DNA of 64,000 nt from Phycisphaerae bacterium (GTDB lineage: Bacteria; Planctomycetota; Phycisphaerae; Phycisphaerales; UBA1924). Below, piece by piece: positions 1 through 8,618 of the stretch. The stretch lies in the NCBI GenBank assembly GCA_030432255.1, contig JAUIHS010000001.1:124001-188000 (forward strand). Direction: 5' to 3'. Positions within the stretch are counted from its first letter, which is position 1. Each line of letters opens with the position of its first letter. Under the pieces are notes generated by a model that saw only the letters and a list, made by a program, of their open reading frames with translations, did not search any database and had not been told where the DNA came from. A program made the translations under genes and the position numbers.

Positions 1-1783
1 AACTCTGGTGCTGTGCGCCGTTTTCGTCCCCGTCGCATTTCTGGGCGGGACGACTGGCGTGCTTTATAAGCAGTTCGCCGTCACGATTGCCATCTCGGTC
101 GCCATTTCCAGTTTCGTCGCGCTGACGCTCACGCCGGCTCTCTGCGGCGTGCTCCTCGCGCCGCGCGGCAGACTCCCTGCCCCTTTCCGAGCGTTCAACT
201 GGGCCCTGGCGCGCGTGACCGACATTTATGGTCTGGGTGTTCACGCTGTGATCCGCTTTGCTGTCGTCGGTCTGCTGCTTGTCGGAGCGACTGCTTACGG
301 AATCTATGTGCTCTTTGGGTTGATCCCGTCGAGCTTTGTTCCCGAGGAAGACCAGGGATTCCTGTTCGCGGCGGTGTTCCTGCCCGATGGTGCGACGCTC
401 GATCGGACCGATGCCGTCACCAGCGAGGTCGAACGGATATTCGCGGACCACGGGGCGGTGCGCTTTGCATCCAAGCTCTCCGGGTACAGCATCGTGGATG
501 GGCAGTTCAAGACGAACGCCGGCACCGTGTTTGTGTCACTCCGCGAGTTTGGGGAGCGGAAGGGCAACCCCTCCATGTCGCTTGAGCGCCTGCTTGCAGA
601 CATTTCGCCGAAACTCGCAGGACTTCGGGATGGCGTTGCATTTCCCATCAACCCGCCCGCCATCCCGGGACTTGGCAGTCAGGGGGGATTCGAGTTCTGG
701 TTGCAGAATCGCGGCGATGATGACGCTCAACTGCTCGCGACCCAGGTCCGCACCCTCATCGGAGGAGCACAGGAGGAGCCGGTTCTGACATCAGTCAGTT
801 CGACCTTCAACGCCTCCGCCCGGCGGCTGAGAATTGCGGTCGACCGGGTCAGGGCGGAGACGCTCGGTATGCCGACTGAGGGGATCTACGACGCCCTGGC
901 GTCGCTCTTTGGTGCTTCATACGTCAGTCAGTACACCCGGTATGGGCGCGTCTGGAACGTCATCGTGCAAGCGGACTCGGCCTACCGGGATGACCCGCAG
1001 GACATCGGTCGGGCGTATGTGAGACAGCGCGATGGCGAGATGATCCCGCTCTCGGCTGTCGTCGACAGCTCCTTCGACTCTGGGCCCGATCTCGTGCAGC
1101 GTTTCAACGGACTGCCAGCCGCGAAGATCACCGGAGATGCGGCGTACGGGTACAGCTCCGGCCAGGCCATTGCCGCGATGGAAAGGCTGGCGGGCTCGAC
1201 CCTGCCGGACTCCATGTCCTTCGCCTGGTCGGGTCTCGCATTTGAGGAAAAGCAATCCGGCGGAAGCGCCGGATCGACGTTTGCATTCGGCATTGTGCTG
1301 GTGTTCCTGATCCTGGCTGCTCAGTACGAGCGTTGGACGTTGCCACTTGCAATCATCACCGCGGTGCCATTCGGCGTCTTTGGGGCCCTCGTCTCCGTGT
1401 GGCTCGCCGGGATGGAGAACGATGTCTATTTCCAGGTGGGGTTGATTACGCTGATCGGACTCTCCGCAAAGAACGCCATCCTCATTGTGGAGTTTGCGCA
1501 GGTGAAACATGATGAAGGGTTGTCTGCGAAGGAAGCTGCCATCGAAGCTGCAAAGCTGAGACTGCGACCGATTCTGATGACTTCGCTCTCCTTTATTCTC
1601 GGAACGATTCCGCTGGTGCTGGCGAGCGGCGCCGGTGCGAACGCACGCCACTCGATCGGAACGGGCGTTCTGGGTGGCATGATCGGCGCCACGACGCTGG
1701 CGCTCTTCTTTGTGCCGATGTTCTACTTCCTGATCGTTGGATTGACCGATCGGATGGGCCGTCGGAAGGGGGTGGCGGAGTGA
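1..1783 (+). CDS. RND efflux pump inner-membrane permease, 3' part
   Basis: C-terminal ~594 residues of an AcrB/MexB-type (HAE-1) proton-driven drug efflux transporter; the 5' part lies outside the window and the frame is open to the first base. Visible family features are the membrane stretch ending in LTLTPALCGVLL, the post-TM signature FVPEEDQGFLFAAVFLPDG, and the second helical bundle with VFLILAAQYERW, PFGVFGALVS and GLSAKNAILIVEFA. The protein would span the inner membrane and dock with a periplasmic adaptor (not in the window) and the outer-membrane channel encoded next. Its stop overlaps the following GTG start (GTGA), so the two are translationally coupled. Substrate cannot be told from sequence. 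Confidence 0.95.
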   Translation, partial: TLVLCAVFVPVAFLGGTTGVLYKQFAVTIAISVAISSFVALTLTPALCGVLLAPRGRLPAPFRAFNWALARVTDIYGLGVHAVIRFAVVGLLLVGATAYGIYVLFGLIPSSFVPEEDQGFLFAAVFLPDGATLDRTDAVTSEVERIFADHGAVRFASKLSGYSIVDGQFKTNAGTVFVSLREFGERKGNPSMSLERLLADISPKLAGLRDGVAFPINPPAIPGLGSQGGFEFWLQNRGDDDAQLLATQVRTLIGGAQEEPVLTSVSSTFNASARRLRIAVDRVRAETLGMPTEGIYDALASLFGASYVSQYTRYGRVWNVIVQADSAYRDDPQDIGRAYVRQRDGEMIPLSAVVDSSFDSGPDLVQRFNGLPAAKITGDAAYGYSSGQAIAAMERLAGSTLPDSMSFAWSGLAFEEKQSGGSAGSTFAFGIVLVFLILAAQYERWTLPLAIITAVPFGVFGALVSVWLAGMENDVYFQVGLITLIGLSAKNAILIVEFAQVKHDEGLSAKEAAIEAAKLRLRPILMTSLSFILGTIPLVLASGAGANARHSIGTGVLGGMIGATTLALFFVPMFYFLIVGLTDRMGRRKGVAE

Positions 1784-3204
1784 AACGGTTCAGACTCCCA
1801 GGACTGCTCGGTTTGGTGGTCGTCACGGGCTCCTGCACTGTGGGTCCCGAATACGAACGCCCGGAGGTCGAAGTTCCCGATGCGTTTCGCTTTGAAGCCG
1901 ATGGCGCTCTCAATGCCACAGATTCGGAGTGGTGGGTCGGCTTTGATGATCCGGTCCTCGAAGAACTCGTGGATGAGAGCCTGCTGCAGAATCTGGATGT
2001 CAGAGTCGCGGCAGCACGCGTCGATGAGTTTCTGGCAAAGATCGGCCTCACACGATCTGATGCGTTTCCCCAGGTCAGCGGAAGCGCAGCGGCCAACCGC
2101 TCGCGAAACTCCGAGCAAGTCGGAGCGACGGGAGGCTCGCGCGTCAGTGATTTCTTTGAGGCCAATCTCAACGCCGGATGGGAACTTGACGTCTTTGGCC
2201 GGATCCAGAGCGCAACGGATGCGGCAGCGGCCGATGCGCTCGCGGCCGAGGAAGACCGAAGGGGCGTGATCCTGTCGCTTGTCGCTTCGGTTGCTACGAC
2301 CTACATCGGTATCCGCAGTCTTGATGAGCAACTCCTGATCACGCAGGAGAAGGTCGCCACACGTCAGCAGACGGTAGAGCTCTTTGAGCTGCAGTGTGAG
2401 AAGGGTGTGATCTCCCGGCTCGAACTCTCTCAGGTGCGGTCAGAGCTGGAGCGTGCGGCCGGGATGATACCGGCGCTTGAGCGTGACATCGCAATCATGG
2501 AGAACGCGCTCAGTGTTCTGTTGGGACGACCTCCAGGAATGATCGAGCGCGGACGCTCGCTGATGGAACTGCGGAGTCCTGCGATACCCGGTGGTTTGCC
2601 GTCCGAACTCCTGCAGCGTCGTCCGGATGTCCGGCAGGCCGAACAACGTATTGTCGCCGCAAACCGACGCGTGGGTGTCGCGGTGGCGTCGTTCTATCCG
2701 AGCTTTTCGCTGACAGCGTCTCTTGGGCTCGCGAGTGATGAACTCGCGCAGCTGTTTGATCCCACAGCGCGGACCTACAGCCTGGGAGCCGGAATCCTGG
2801 CGCCGTTGTTCACCGCCGGCTTCCTGGAGGGGCAACTCGGCGTCGCGGAGGCCGTGGAGCGACAAGCGATCGAGTCCTATCGTGGAGTCGTCCTGACCGC
2901 ACTCAGGGAAGCGGAAGATGCGCTTGTGACTCGGTCGACCACCCTCCAGGAGAGCGTTGTGCAGGAACGACAGGTGGAGGCGCTGCGCGACTATGCCACA
3001 CTTGCCCGACAGCGGTACGACAACGGCTTTGTCGGATATCTGGAAGTGCTTGACGCGGAGCGGGATCTCTTTGATGCAGAGTTGCAGGAGGCCCGCCTGC
3101 GGGCTTCGTTGCTGGCGTCTGTCGTTGGGCTCTACAAGGCGATGGGTGGTGGGTGGGTGGAGCGCGCAGAAGAGACCGCTGCGGAGGGCGAGGCCTCAGA
3201 ATAG
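1780..3204 (+). CDS. Outer-membrane efflux lipoprotein (OprM/NodT family)
   Basis: 474 residues, the usual length for an OprM-type trimeric outer-membrane channel. A GTG start overlaps the pump stop by 4 bases. The N-terminus is a lipoprotein signal peptide with lipobox VTGSC followed by TVGPEYERP, the standard start of NodT-family outer-membrane factors. Two outer-membrane efflux repeats follow: a WWVGFDDPVLEELV segment early, and LPSELLQRRPDVRQAEQ with FYPSFSLTASLG in the middle, the most recognisable motif of the family. It completes a tripartite RND pump; the adaptor gene is presumably upstream of the window. Confidence 0.95.
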   Translation: MKRFRLPGLLGLVVVTGSCTVGPEYERPEVEVPDAFRFEADGALNATDSEWWVGFDDPVLEELVDESLLQNLDVRVAAARVDEFLAKIGLTRSDAFPQVSGSAAANRSRNSEQVGATGGSRVSDFFEANLNAGWELDVFGRIQSATDAAAADALAAEEDRRGVILSLVASVATTYIGIRSLDEQLLITQEKVATRQQTVELFELQCEKGVISRLELSQVRSELERAAGMIPALERDIAIMENALSVLLGRPPGMIERGRSLMELRSPAIPGGLPSELLQRRPDVRQAEQRIVAANRRVGVAVASFYPSFSLTASLGLASDELAQLFDPTARTYSLGAGILAPLFTAGFLEGQLGVAEAVERQAIESYRGVVLTALREAEDALVTRSTTLQESVVQERQVEALRDYATLARQRYDNGFVGYLEVLDAERDLFDAELQEARLRASLLASVVGLYKAMGGGWVERAEETAAEGEASE

Positions 3205-3636
3205 GATCTTGATATCGTGGTGGCGTTCTGAGATACATTCCAGATTGAGCGGTCGACGGCGGGCACTATCGAAATGCCCCTCGACCCGGAGACGGGATCT
3301 CCCGCGCTGCTCCAGCTCGCGCCGAGCCGGTTCGTGGTTGCCCCAATCTTGCTGGCCCTTCCTCGCTCTGACACGAGCAGGTCACAGTCGCGCAAGGCGG
3401 TGAGCAATGACTCCGGTATCAACGCCGAACCCCTGCAATGACCTGACACGACTCGGGAGACCGAAGTGACACACGTCATCATCCCCAGTCTTGTCGCAAT
3501 CATCGCTGCGGCTCGTCAGAAAATATGAACTTCCGTGAGCCGCCCCAGCCGTGAACCTCGTTCAGCGAGAAGGGCGATGACTCACCGGACCCGATGTCGG
3601 GCCGGGTCGCCCTCTTTGGTGAACGGAGGACGGGTC
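3205..3636. other. Intergenic, no gene seen
   Basis: Some 430 bases between the efflux operon and the dockerin gene. Open frames here are short, lack ribosome-binding sites and show no recognisable protein pattern. The stretch just before the next start carries GGAGG-like bases at 3625-3629. Confidence 0.5.
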
Positions 3637-4029
3637 ATGCAACGGATTCTCTGGTGCGGTGCAATCGGGGCCGCCGCGGCGGCAGCGGGCGCTGGGGCGC
3701 CGGTCTACTCGATCGAGCAATCCACCATTGACGGCGGCGGGGGGGCCCTCGTCGGAACGACGCACACACTCACAGGCACGATCGGGCAGCCCGACGCGGC
3801 GGATGCGCTCGTCGGCACCACATATGAACTCGAGGGTGGCTTCTGGATGGCGGCGCCGCCTGCCTGTCCCGGCGATGCCAACGGCGATGGCGCCGTGAAT
3901 TTCGAGGATCTGAATCTGGTGCTGGGGAGTTGGGGCGGAGCGGGGCCGGACGGTGATGTCGATGGCAGCGGCGCCGTGAACTTCGAAGACCTCAATATCG
4001 TCCTCGGCAACTGGGCCGGCGACTGCTGA
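3637..4029 (+). CDS. Small secreted dockerin-like protein
   Basis: 130 residues from the ATG preceded by GGAGGA. It has an Ala-rich signal peptide, then a short domain with two similar blocks (STIDGGGGALVGTTHTLTG, GTIGQPDAADALVGTTYELEGGFW), a pattern I associate with planctomycete secreted proteins. The C-terminus is a pair of Ca-binding-loop repeats (GDANGDGAVNFEDLN and GDVDGSGAVNFEDLN, each followed by xVLGxW), i.e. a dockerin type I-like module. In Phycisphaerae such tails are widespread on exported proteins; whether they bind cohesins is unknown. A longer frame reaches back to 3535 but lacks a better start. Confidence 0.8.
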   Translation: MQRILWCGAIGAAAAAAGAGAPVYSIEQSTIDGGGGALVGTTHTLTGTIGQPDAADALVGTTYELEGGFWMAAPPACPGDANGDGAVNFEDLNLVLGSWGGAGPDGDVDGSGAVNFEDLNIVLGNWAGDC

Positions 4030-4100
4030 GTCAGTCGCGCCCGATCAGTACCTCAAACACATACTGCAACGAACACTTGGAAAGTGAGATTCCCGTGTCC

Positions 4101-5450
4101 ATGAAGATCAAGCTTCGGTCAGTCATCCTCGTCGCGGGCCTCGCGGCATGCCTCGGCAGCACGTTGATTGCCGCCACGCCCGGTACATCGTTCACCTACC
4201 AGGGCGTCCTCAAGAACAACGGCACGCCGGTCGGCTCGTCCGTCAACGTGACCTTCCGGCTCTTCGATGCCGCGACCGGCGGCACGCAGGTTGGTTCGTC
4301 GATCGTGCGCTCGGTGACGCCCGATGAGGGCGTCTTCAGCGAGTCGCTGGACTTCGGTGAGAGCGCGTTCGCGGCGAACCAGGCACTGTGGATCGAGATC
4401 GAGGTGGACGGTGATCTGCTCGGTCGGCAGGCGCTGGAGGCATCACCGTTTGCGCTGAACACGCGGGGGATCACCGTCGCGACAAGCGGCCGCGTGGGCT
4501 TTGGCACGGACGACCCGGGGCGACAACTCCATGTCCGCGGCACGTCCGGGGTGATCCGTATCGATCGGTCGGACTTCGAACCCGCAATCGACTTTCACGA
4601 CTACGATGATTCCGACGATACCTTTCAGGGTCCTGCCGTAGCCAATTGGTACATGAGCGCCAGTGACACAGGGTTCAGTATCGCTGACCGATCAGAAACG
4701 CCTGTGCACCGGTTCTGGATCGACAGATCAGCAGCAGGGAACGTCGGCATCGGCACGACAGACCCACAGCAGAAACTGCAGGTGGAAGGGTCGATCCGTA
4801 TGGGGACGGGCGCTTCGACCGACCAGTACATCCATACGTTCTGCTCGAGCGGCAACTGGTACGCCGGGACGAACAACCTCGGCAACGGGACAAGCGGTAA
4901 TCAGTACTACATTTACGACGGCATTTCGGGCAGCTACGTCATGACCATGCAGGGCGGCACCGGCCGGGTCGGTATTGGAACGAAGACACCGACGACCATG
5001 CTCGACGTGAACGGCGCCGTCACCATTCGCGGCGGGGCGGACATCGTGGAAGGCTTCGACGCCTCCTGCGGCAGTCAGATCGAGCCCGGCACGCTGATGG
5101 TCATCGACCCGCGGAACCCCGGCAAGCTCATGCCGTCATCGATGCCGTACGACGGCAAGGTCGCGGGCATCGTCTCCGGCGCCAACGGTGTGAAGCCTGG
5201 CATCAAGCTTGGTCAGGACGGTCTGATGGACGGCGACATCCCGATCGCGATGACGGGGCGCGTGTACGTGAAGTGCTCGACGGAGAACGGCGCCATCCAG
5301 CCGGGCGACCTGCTGACGACAGCCGCGCTTTCGGGGCATGCGATGAGAGCCACCGATCGCGATCGCTGGGACGGTGCCGTGATCGGCAAGGCGATGTCAA
5401 CGCTCAGTGACGACACCGGGATGGTGCTTGTCCTGGTCAACCTGCAGTAG
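4101..5450 (+). CDS. Secreted protein with G2-peptidase-like C-terminal domain, paralogue 1
   Basis: 449 residues from the ATG at 4101, matched to the start of the paralogue at 5527. Signal peptide (SVILVAGLAACLGS), then a beta-rich ~90-residue domain beginning TPGTSFTYQGVLKNNG. The centre carries repeated GxVGIGTxxPxxxLxVxG units, a pattern found in phage tail-fibre-like and bacterial surface proteins. The last ~130 residues (ADIVEGFDASCGSQIEPG ... GDLLTTA ... GAVIGKAMSTL) look like the C-terminal domain family that in phage fibres includes intramolecular chaperones with autoproteolysis (Peptidase_G2-like); that assignment is from pattern only. Nearly identical to the next gene at both ends. 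Confidence 0.7.
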   Translation: MKIKLRSVILVAGLAACLGSTLIAATPGTSFTYQGVLKNNGTPVGSSVNVTFRLFDAATGGTQVGSSIVRSVTPDEGVFSESLDFGESAFAANQALWIEIEVDGDLLGRQALEASPFALNTRGITVATSGRVGFGTDDPGRQLHVRGTSGVIRIDRSDFEPAIDFHDYDDSDDTFQGPAVANWYMSASDTGFSIADRSETPVHRFWIDRSAAGNVGIGTTDPQQKLQVEGSIRMGTGASTDQYIHTFCSSGNWYAGTNNLGNGTSGNQYYIYDGISGSYVMTMQGGTGRVGIGTKTPTTMLDVNGAVTIRGGADIVEGFDASCGSQIEPGTLMVIDPRNPGKLMPSSMPYDGKVAGIVSGANGVKPGIKLGQDGLMDGDIPIAMTGRVYVKCSTENGAIQPGDLLTTAALSGHAMRATDRDRWDGAVIGKAMSTLSDDTGMVLVLVNLQ

Positions 5451-5526
5451 CAGGGCAGAGCCCGTAGCGGTCTGCAAAGACATCCGCACCACTGATCCAA
5501 AGACAGTCATAGAGAAAGAGAGATCC

Positions 5527-6882
5527 ATGAAGAACAGGGTTCAATCAATACTTCTCGCTGCGGGCCTCGCGGCATGCCTCGGCAGCACGTCGATTGCCGC
5601 CACGCCCGGTACATCGTTCACCTACCAGGGCGTCCTCAAGAACAACGGCACGCCGGTCGGCTCGTCCGTCAACGTGACCTTCCGGCTCTTCGATGCCGCG
5701 AGCGGTGGCACGCAGGTGGGTTCGTCGATCGTGCGCTCGGTGACGCCTGATGAGGGCGTCTTCAGCGAGTCGCTCGACTTCGGTGAGAGCGCGTTCGCGG
5801 CGAACCAGGCACTGTGGATCGAGATCGAGGTGGACGGTGATCTGCTCGGTCGGCAGGCGCTGGAGGCAACGCCGTTTGCGCTCAACACTCGGGGCATGAG
5901 AGTCGATCCCGGAGTCAGCGTGAACTTCGATACGGAGCAAATCAATGTCTCGGGTCATTCGGCGAGCCTGACGCTCGACTCCAACGGCGGGTTTGCGGCC
6001 ATCTCGCTCGACCGGTCGAGCGTTGACAAGGACAGCATCCTCCGGTGGACACAGAACGGTGCCGAGGAGTGGCGCATCGGGTTGGACAATCAGGGCGCGA
6101 ATGGAAACTTCTGGACAGTCAAACGCGGCGGCGACAATGCGCCACCCATGCTGCTGGTCGATACCACTGGCAGGGTCGGCATCGGGACGGCTGCGCCGGA
6201 ACAGATGCTCAGTGTCCGCGGCCAGATCGATGTTGGTGATCCCACGGCAAGCTCACAGGCTGTTCGGCTCTTCGTCAATACTGGCAGTTGGTACATGGGG
6301 TCGAACAACAGCGGCAGCGGGACGGCCGGGAATCAGTTCTACATCTATGACAACCAGTCGAACATCTACGCCATCACGGCACAGCGCGGCACAGGCCGAG
6401 TTGGTATTGGAACGACGACACCGACGACCATGCTCGACGTGGACGGCGCCGTCACCATCCGCGGCGGGGCGGATATCGTGGAAGGCTTCGATGCCTCCTG
6501 CGGCAGTCAGATCGAGCCCGGCACGCTCATGGTCATCGATCCGCAGAACCCCGGCAAGCTCATGCCGTCATCGATGCCGTATGACGGCAAGGTCGCGGGG
6601 ATCGTGTCCGGTGCCAACGGTGTGAAGCCCGGCATCAAGCTCGGGCAGGATGGCGTGATGGACGGCGACATCCCGGTCGCCATGACGGGGCGCGTGTACG
6701 TGAAATGCTCGACGGAGAACGGCGAGATCCAGCCGGGTGACCTGCTCACGACCGCCGCGCGTTCGGGGCATGCGATGAAGGCCACCGATCGCGCTCGTGC
6801 TCACGGCGCCGTGATCGGCAAGGCGATGTCTACCCTCAGCGATGACACCGGCATGGTGCTCGTCCTGGTCAACCTGCAGTGA
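5527..6882 (+). CDS. Secreted protein with G2-peptidase-like C-terminal domain, paralogue 2
   Basis: 451 residues from an ATG preceded by GAAAGAGAGA. It shares the signal peptide core, the first ~110 residues and the last ~145 residues with the preceding gene almost residue for residue; the middle (about residues 115-260) is different, although the GRVGIGTxxPxxML units recur. Only 76 bases separate the two genes, and the metalloprotease gene starts 8 bases downstream, so the three probably share a transcript. Probably exported; role unknown. The layout of fixed ends and a variable middle is typical of adhesins or fibre tips, which is an inference. Confidence 0.7.
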   Translation: MKNRVQSILLAAGLAACLGSTSIAATPGTSFTYQGVLKNNGTPVGSSVNVTFRLFDAASGGTQVGSSIVRSVTPDEGVFSESLDFGESAFAANQALWIEIEVDGDLLGRQALEATPFALNTRGMRVDPGVSVNFDTEQINVSGHSASLTLDSNGGFAAISLDRSSVDKDSILRWTQNGAEEWRIGLDNQGANGNFWTVKRGGDNAPPMLLVDTTGRVGIGTAAPEQMLSVRGQIDVGDPTASSQAVRLFVNTGSWYMGSNNSGSGTAGNQFYIYDNQSNIYAITAQRGTGRVGIGTTTPTTMLDVDGAVTIRGGADIVEGFDASCGSQIEPGTLMVIDPQNPGKLMPSSMPYDGKVAGIVSGANGVKPGIKLGQDGVMDGDIPVAMTGRVYVKCSTENGEIQPGDLLTTAARSGHAMKATDRARAHGAVIGKAMSTLSDDTGMVLVLVNLQ

Positions 6883-6890
6883 GGAGGTGG

Positions 6891-8534
6891 ATGATGAACT
6901 GCCACAAGACAAGACTCGCAAGGATGCTTCTGCTCGCGTGTGTGGGATCACTTGGTTCTTCAGCGAACGCTGAGAACAGGTGGGGACACCTCGACTACCG
7001 CACGGCTGTGATGCCGACCGGCCAGGTCGTTGGGTCAGTCTTCGCCACGCAACGCGCAGTCCCACAGCACAAGAATGAGCTGCTGCGGCATCAGTCGACA
7101 GGCGTGATCGTCGATCTCAATTGGGACGTGATCTACGGGCTGGACTCCGCCAATGTGAATCGAGTGTCATTCCCCGTCTTCAACGGTCAGACATTCGAGT
7201 TCGACGGCCGGACACTTGAGCTCGCGCTTCTCTGGAGCGACTATCGCGATGTCGATGACTACACCTGGTACGGCGAGATCGCGGGCGTGGCGGCCAGTGA
7301 CGTGATCTTCGTGTGCTACAAGGATGCGGTGTACATGGAAGTTCGCGACTACGAGTCGGGAACTCGATATCAGCTTCAGGGGATTCCCGGTGGCATGCAT
7401 GCACTGCGAGAGGTCGATGGATCGCGAGCAGCCGGCGCGTGGTGTGGGGTGGACGGTCGCCATGCAGTTCAGCCGCCCGGCGATCAGGGGCATGCGGCAG
7501 ACGCGGGCCCTCGCGGGACTGTGACAGATCCGACGGACGTCATCGACATCATGACATGTTGCACCGCACAAGCGCTTGCCAACTTCGGGAGCGTGAACAA
7601 CTTCGTTGCGACTTCACAGGCGGCGGTTGCAGATTTCAATCTTCGCCATCTGAACTCCTACGAGAATTTCGCTGTCACGCTGCGACTTGTTGCGGCCGAT
7701 GCCAGCGTCACATCGGGATACAATGAGACCTCAGACGGAGAGCTTGATCTCGAGCGACTCGCCTATAGCAACGATGGTTTCATGGAAGACGTGCATGCCG
7801 CCCGTGATCTGTACGAGGCGGATCTTGTCGCTCTGATTCGCTACGACCAATGGGGCAGCTCCGGGGGGATTGCATTTCGGAGTCTCCATCCGTCCTTGGG
7901 GTTCTCAGTAAACGTCATGAACCATTCGAGTCTGTCGCTCGTCGGCGATATCTTTGCGCATGAAGTTGGACACAATCTCAATCTGGTTCACGACCTGGAG
8001 ACATATACGCAGGATCAGGCGGAGGAGGGGGAACCCGCGCCGATTCTGACTGACCGGCATGGCAAGCGCGATGTGAGTTCATTCTGCTGTTCGCTGTTCG
8101 GGGACAAGGGCTTCCACACGACCATGGCGTACGGATTTAATGATAGTTGCGGAGGAAGCACGCTCATTCCGATGTTCTCAACGCCGACTATCGAATTTGA
8201 CCCCGGAAGCACGTGCTCGACGTTCTTTCCCGGACGTGCCGGGATCGAGTTCTGCGCACTGTACATCGAGAACACCGGTGCCCCCGCTGTCTCCCAGCAT
8301 CGGATCAGTGCGACGCTGCAATGGACCGCACCGGGCGCGAATGGCACCGGGACATTCCTTTCGCCGCGTGGCAGCATTGGCACGGCAATCCAGCTTCTTC
8401 AGGGCGACTACATTGAGGCCTCTGTTCGTGCAAAGACGGGAAGCTACAACGAAACCTTCCTTGGGGGAGGGACGGCTGTCTTCGATCTGCCGGCTCGAAT
8501 CATCGCTCACGATGGCCCGGTCGTGATCAACTGA
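6891..8534 (+). CDS. Secreted metzincin zinc metalloprotease (reprolysin-like)
   Basis: 547 residues. GAGGAGG sits just before two adjacent ATGs (6891 and 6894); the second has the better spacing. An N-terminal signal peptide (MLLLACVGSLGSSANA) is followed by a propeptide-like region. The zinc site is HEVGHNLNLVHD near 7960, a metzincin HExxHxxxxxHD with Asn where Gly is usual, and the Met-turn is TTMAYG near 8120, followed by an FSTP segment as in reprolysin-like enzymes. The last ~100 residues resemble a beta-sandwich. Co-transcription with the two surface-like proteins upstream suggests processing of cell-surface proteins, which is inferred. Confidence 0.85.
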   Translation: MMNCHKTRLARMLLLACVGSLGSSANAENRWGHLDYRTAVMPTGQVVGSVFATQRAVPQHKNELLRHQSTGVIVDLNWDVIYGLDSANVNRVSFPVFNGQTFEFDGRTLELALLWSDYRDVDDYTWYGEIAGVAASDVIFVCYKDAVYMEVRDYESGTRYQLQGIPGGMHALREVDGSRAAGAWCGVDGRHAVQPPGDQGHAADAGPRGTVTDPTDVIDIMTCCTAQALANFGSVNNFVATSQAAVADFNLRHLNSYENFAVTLRLVAADASVTSGYNETSDGELDLERLAYSNDGFMEDVHAARDLYEADLVALIRYDQWGSSGGIAFRSLHPSLGFSVNVMNHSSLSLVGDIFAHEVGHNLNLVHDLETYTQDQAEEGEPAPILTDRHGKRDVSSFCCSLFGDKGFHTTMAYGFNDSCGGSTLIPMFSTPTIEFDPGSTCSTFFPGRAGIEFCALYIENTGAPAVSQHRISATLQWTAPGANGTGTFLSPRGSIGTAIQLLQGDYIEASVRAKTGSYNETFLGGGTAVFDLPARIIAHDGPVVIN

Positions 8535-8618
8535 TCGCAGTTCCCGCGACGACGCTCAGACAATCGTGACGCGCCGCATCCCGGTGGGGGTGCGGTGCTG
8601 TCTTCAGCAGCGTGTTTG

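Noticed and set aside
917..1651. 244-codon frame antisense to the RND pump
   Set aside because: Shadow of a strong coding gene; composition is a complement of the pump codons and no domain is recognisable.
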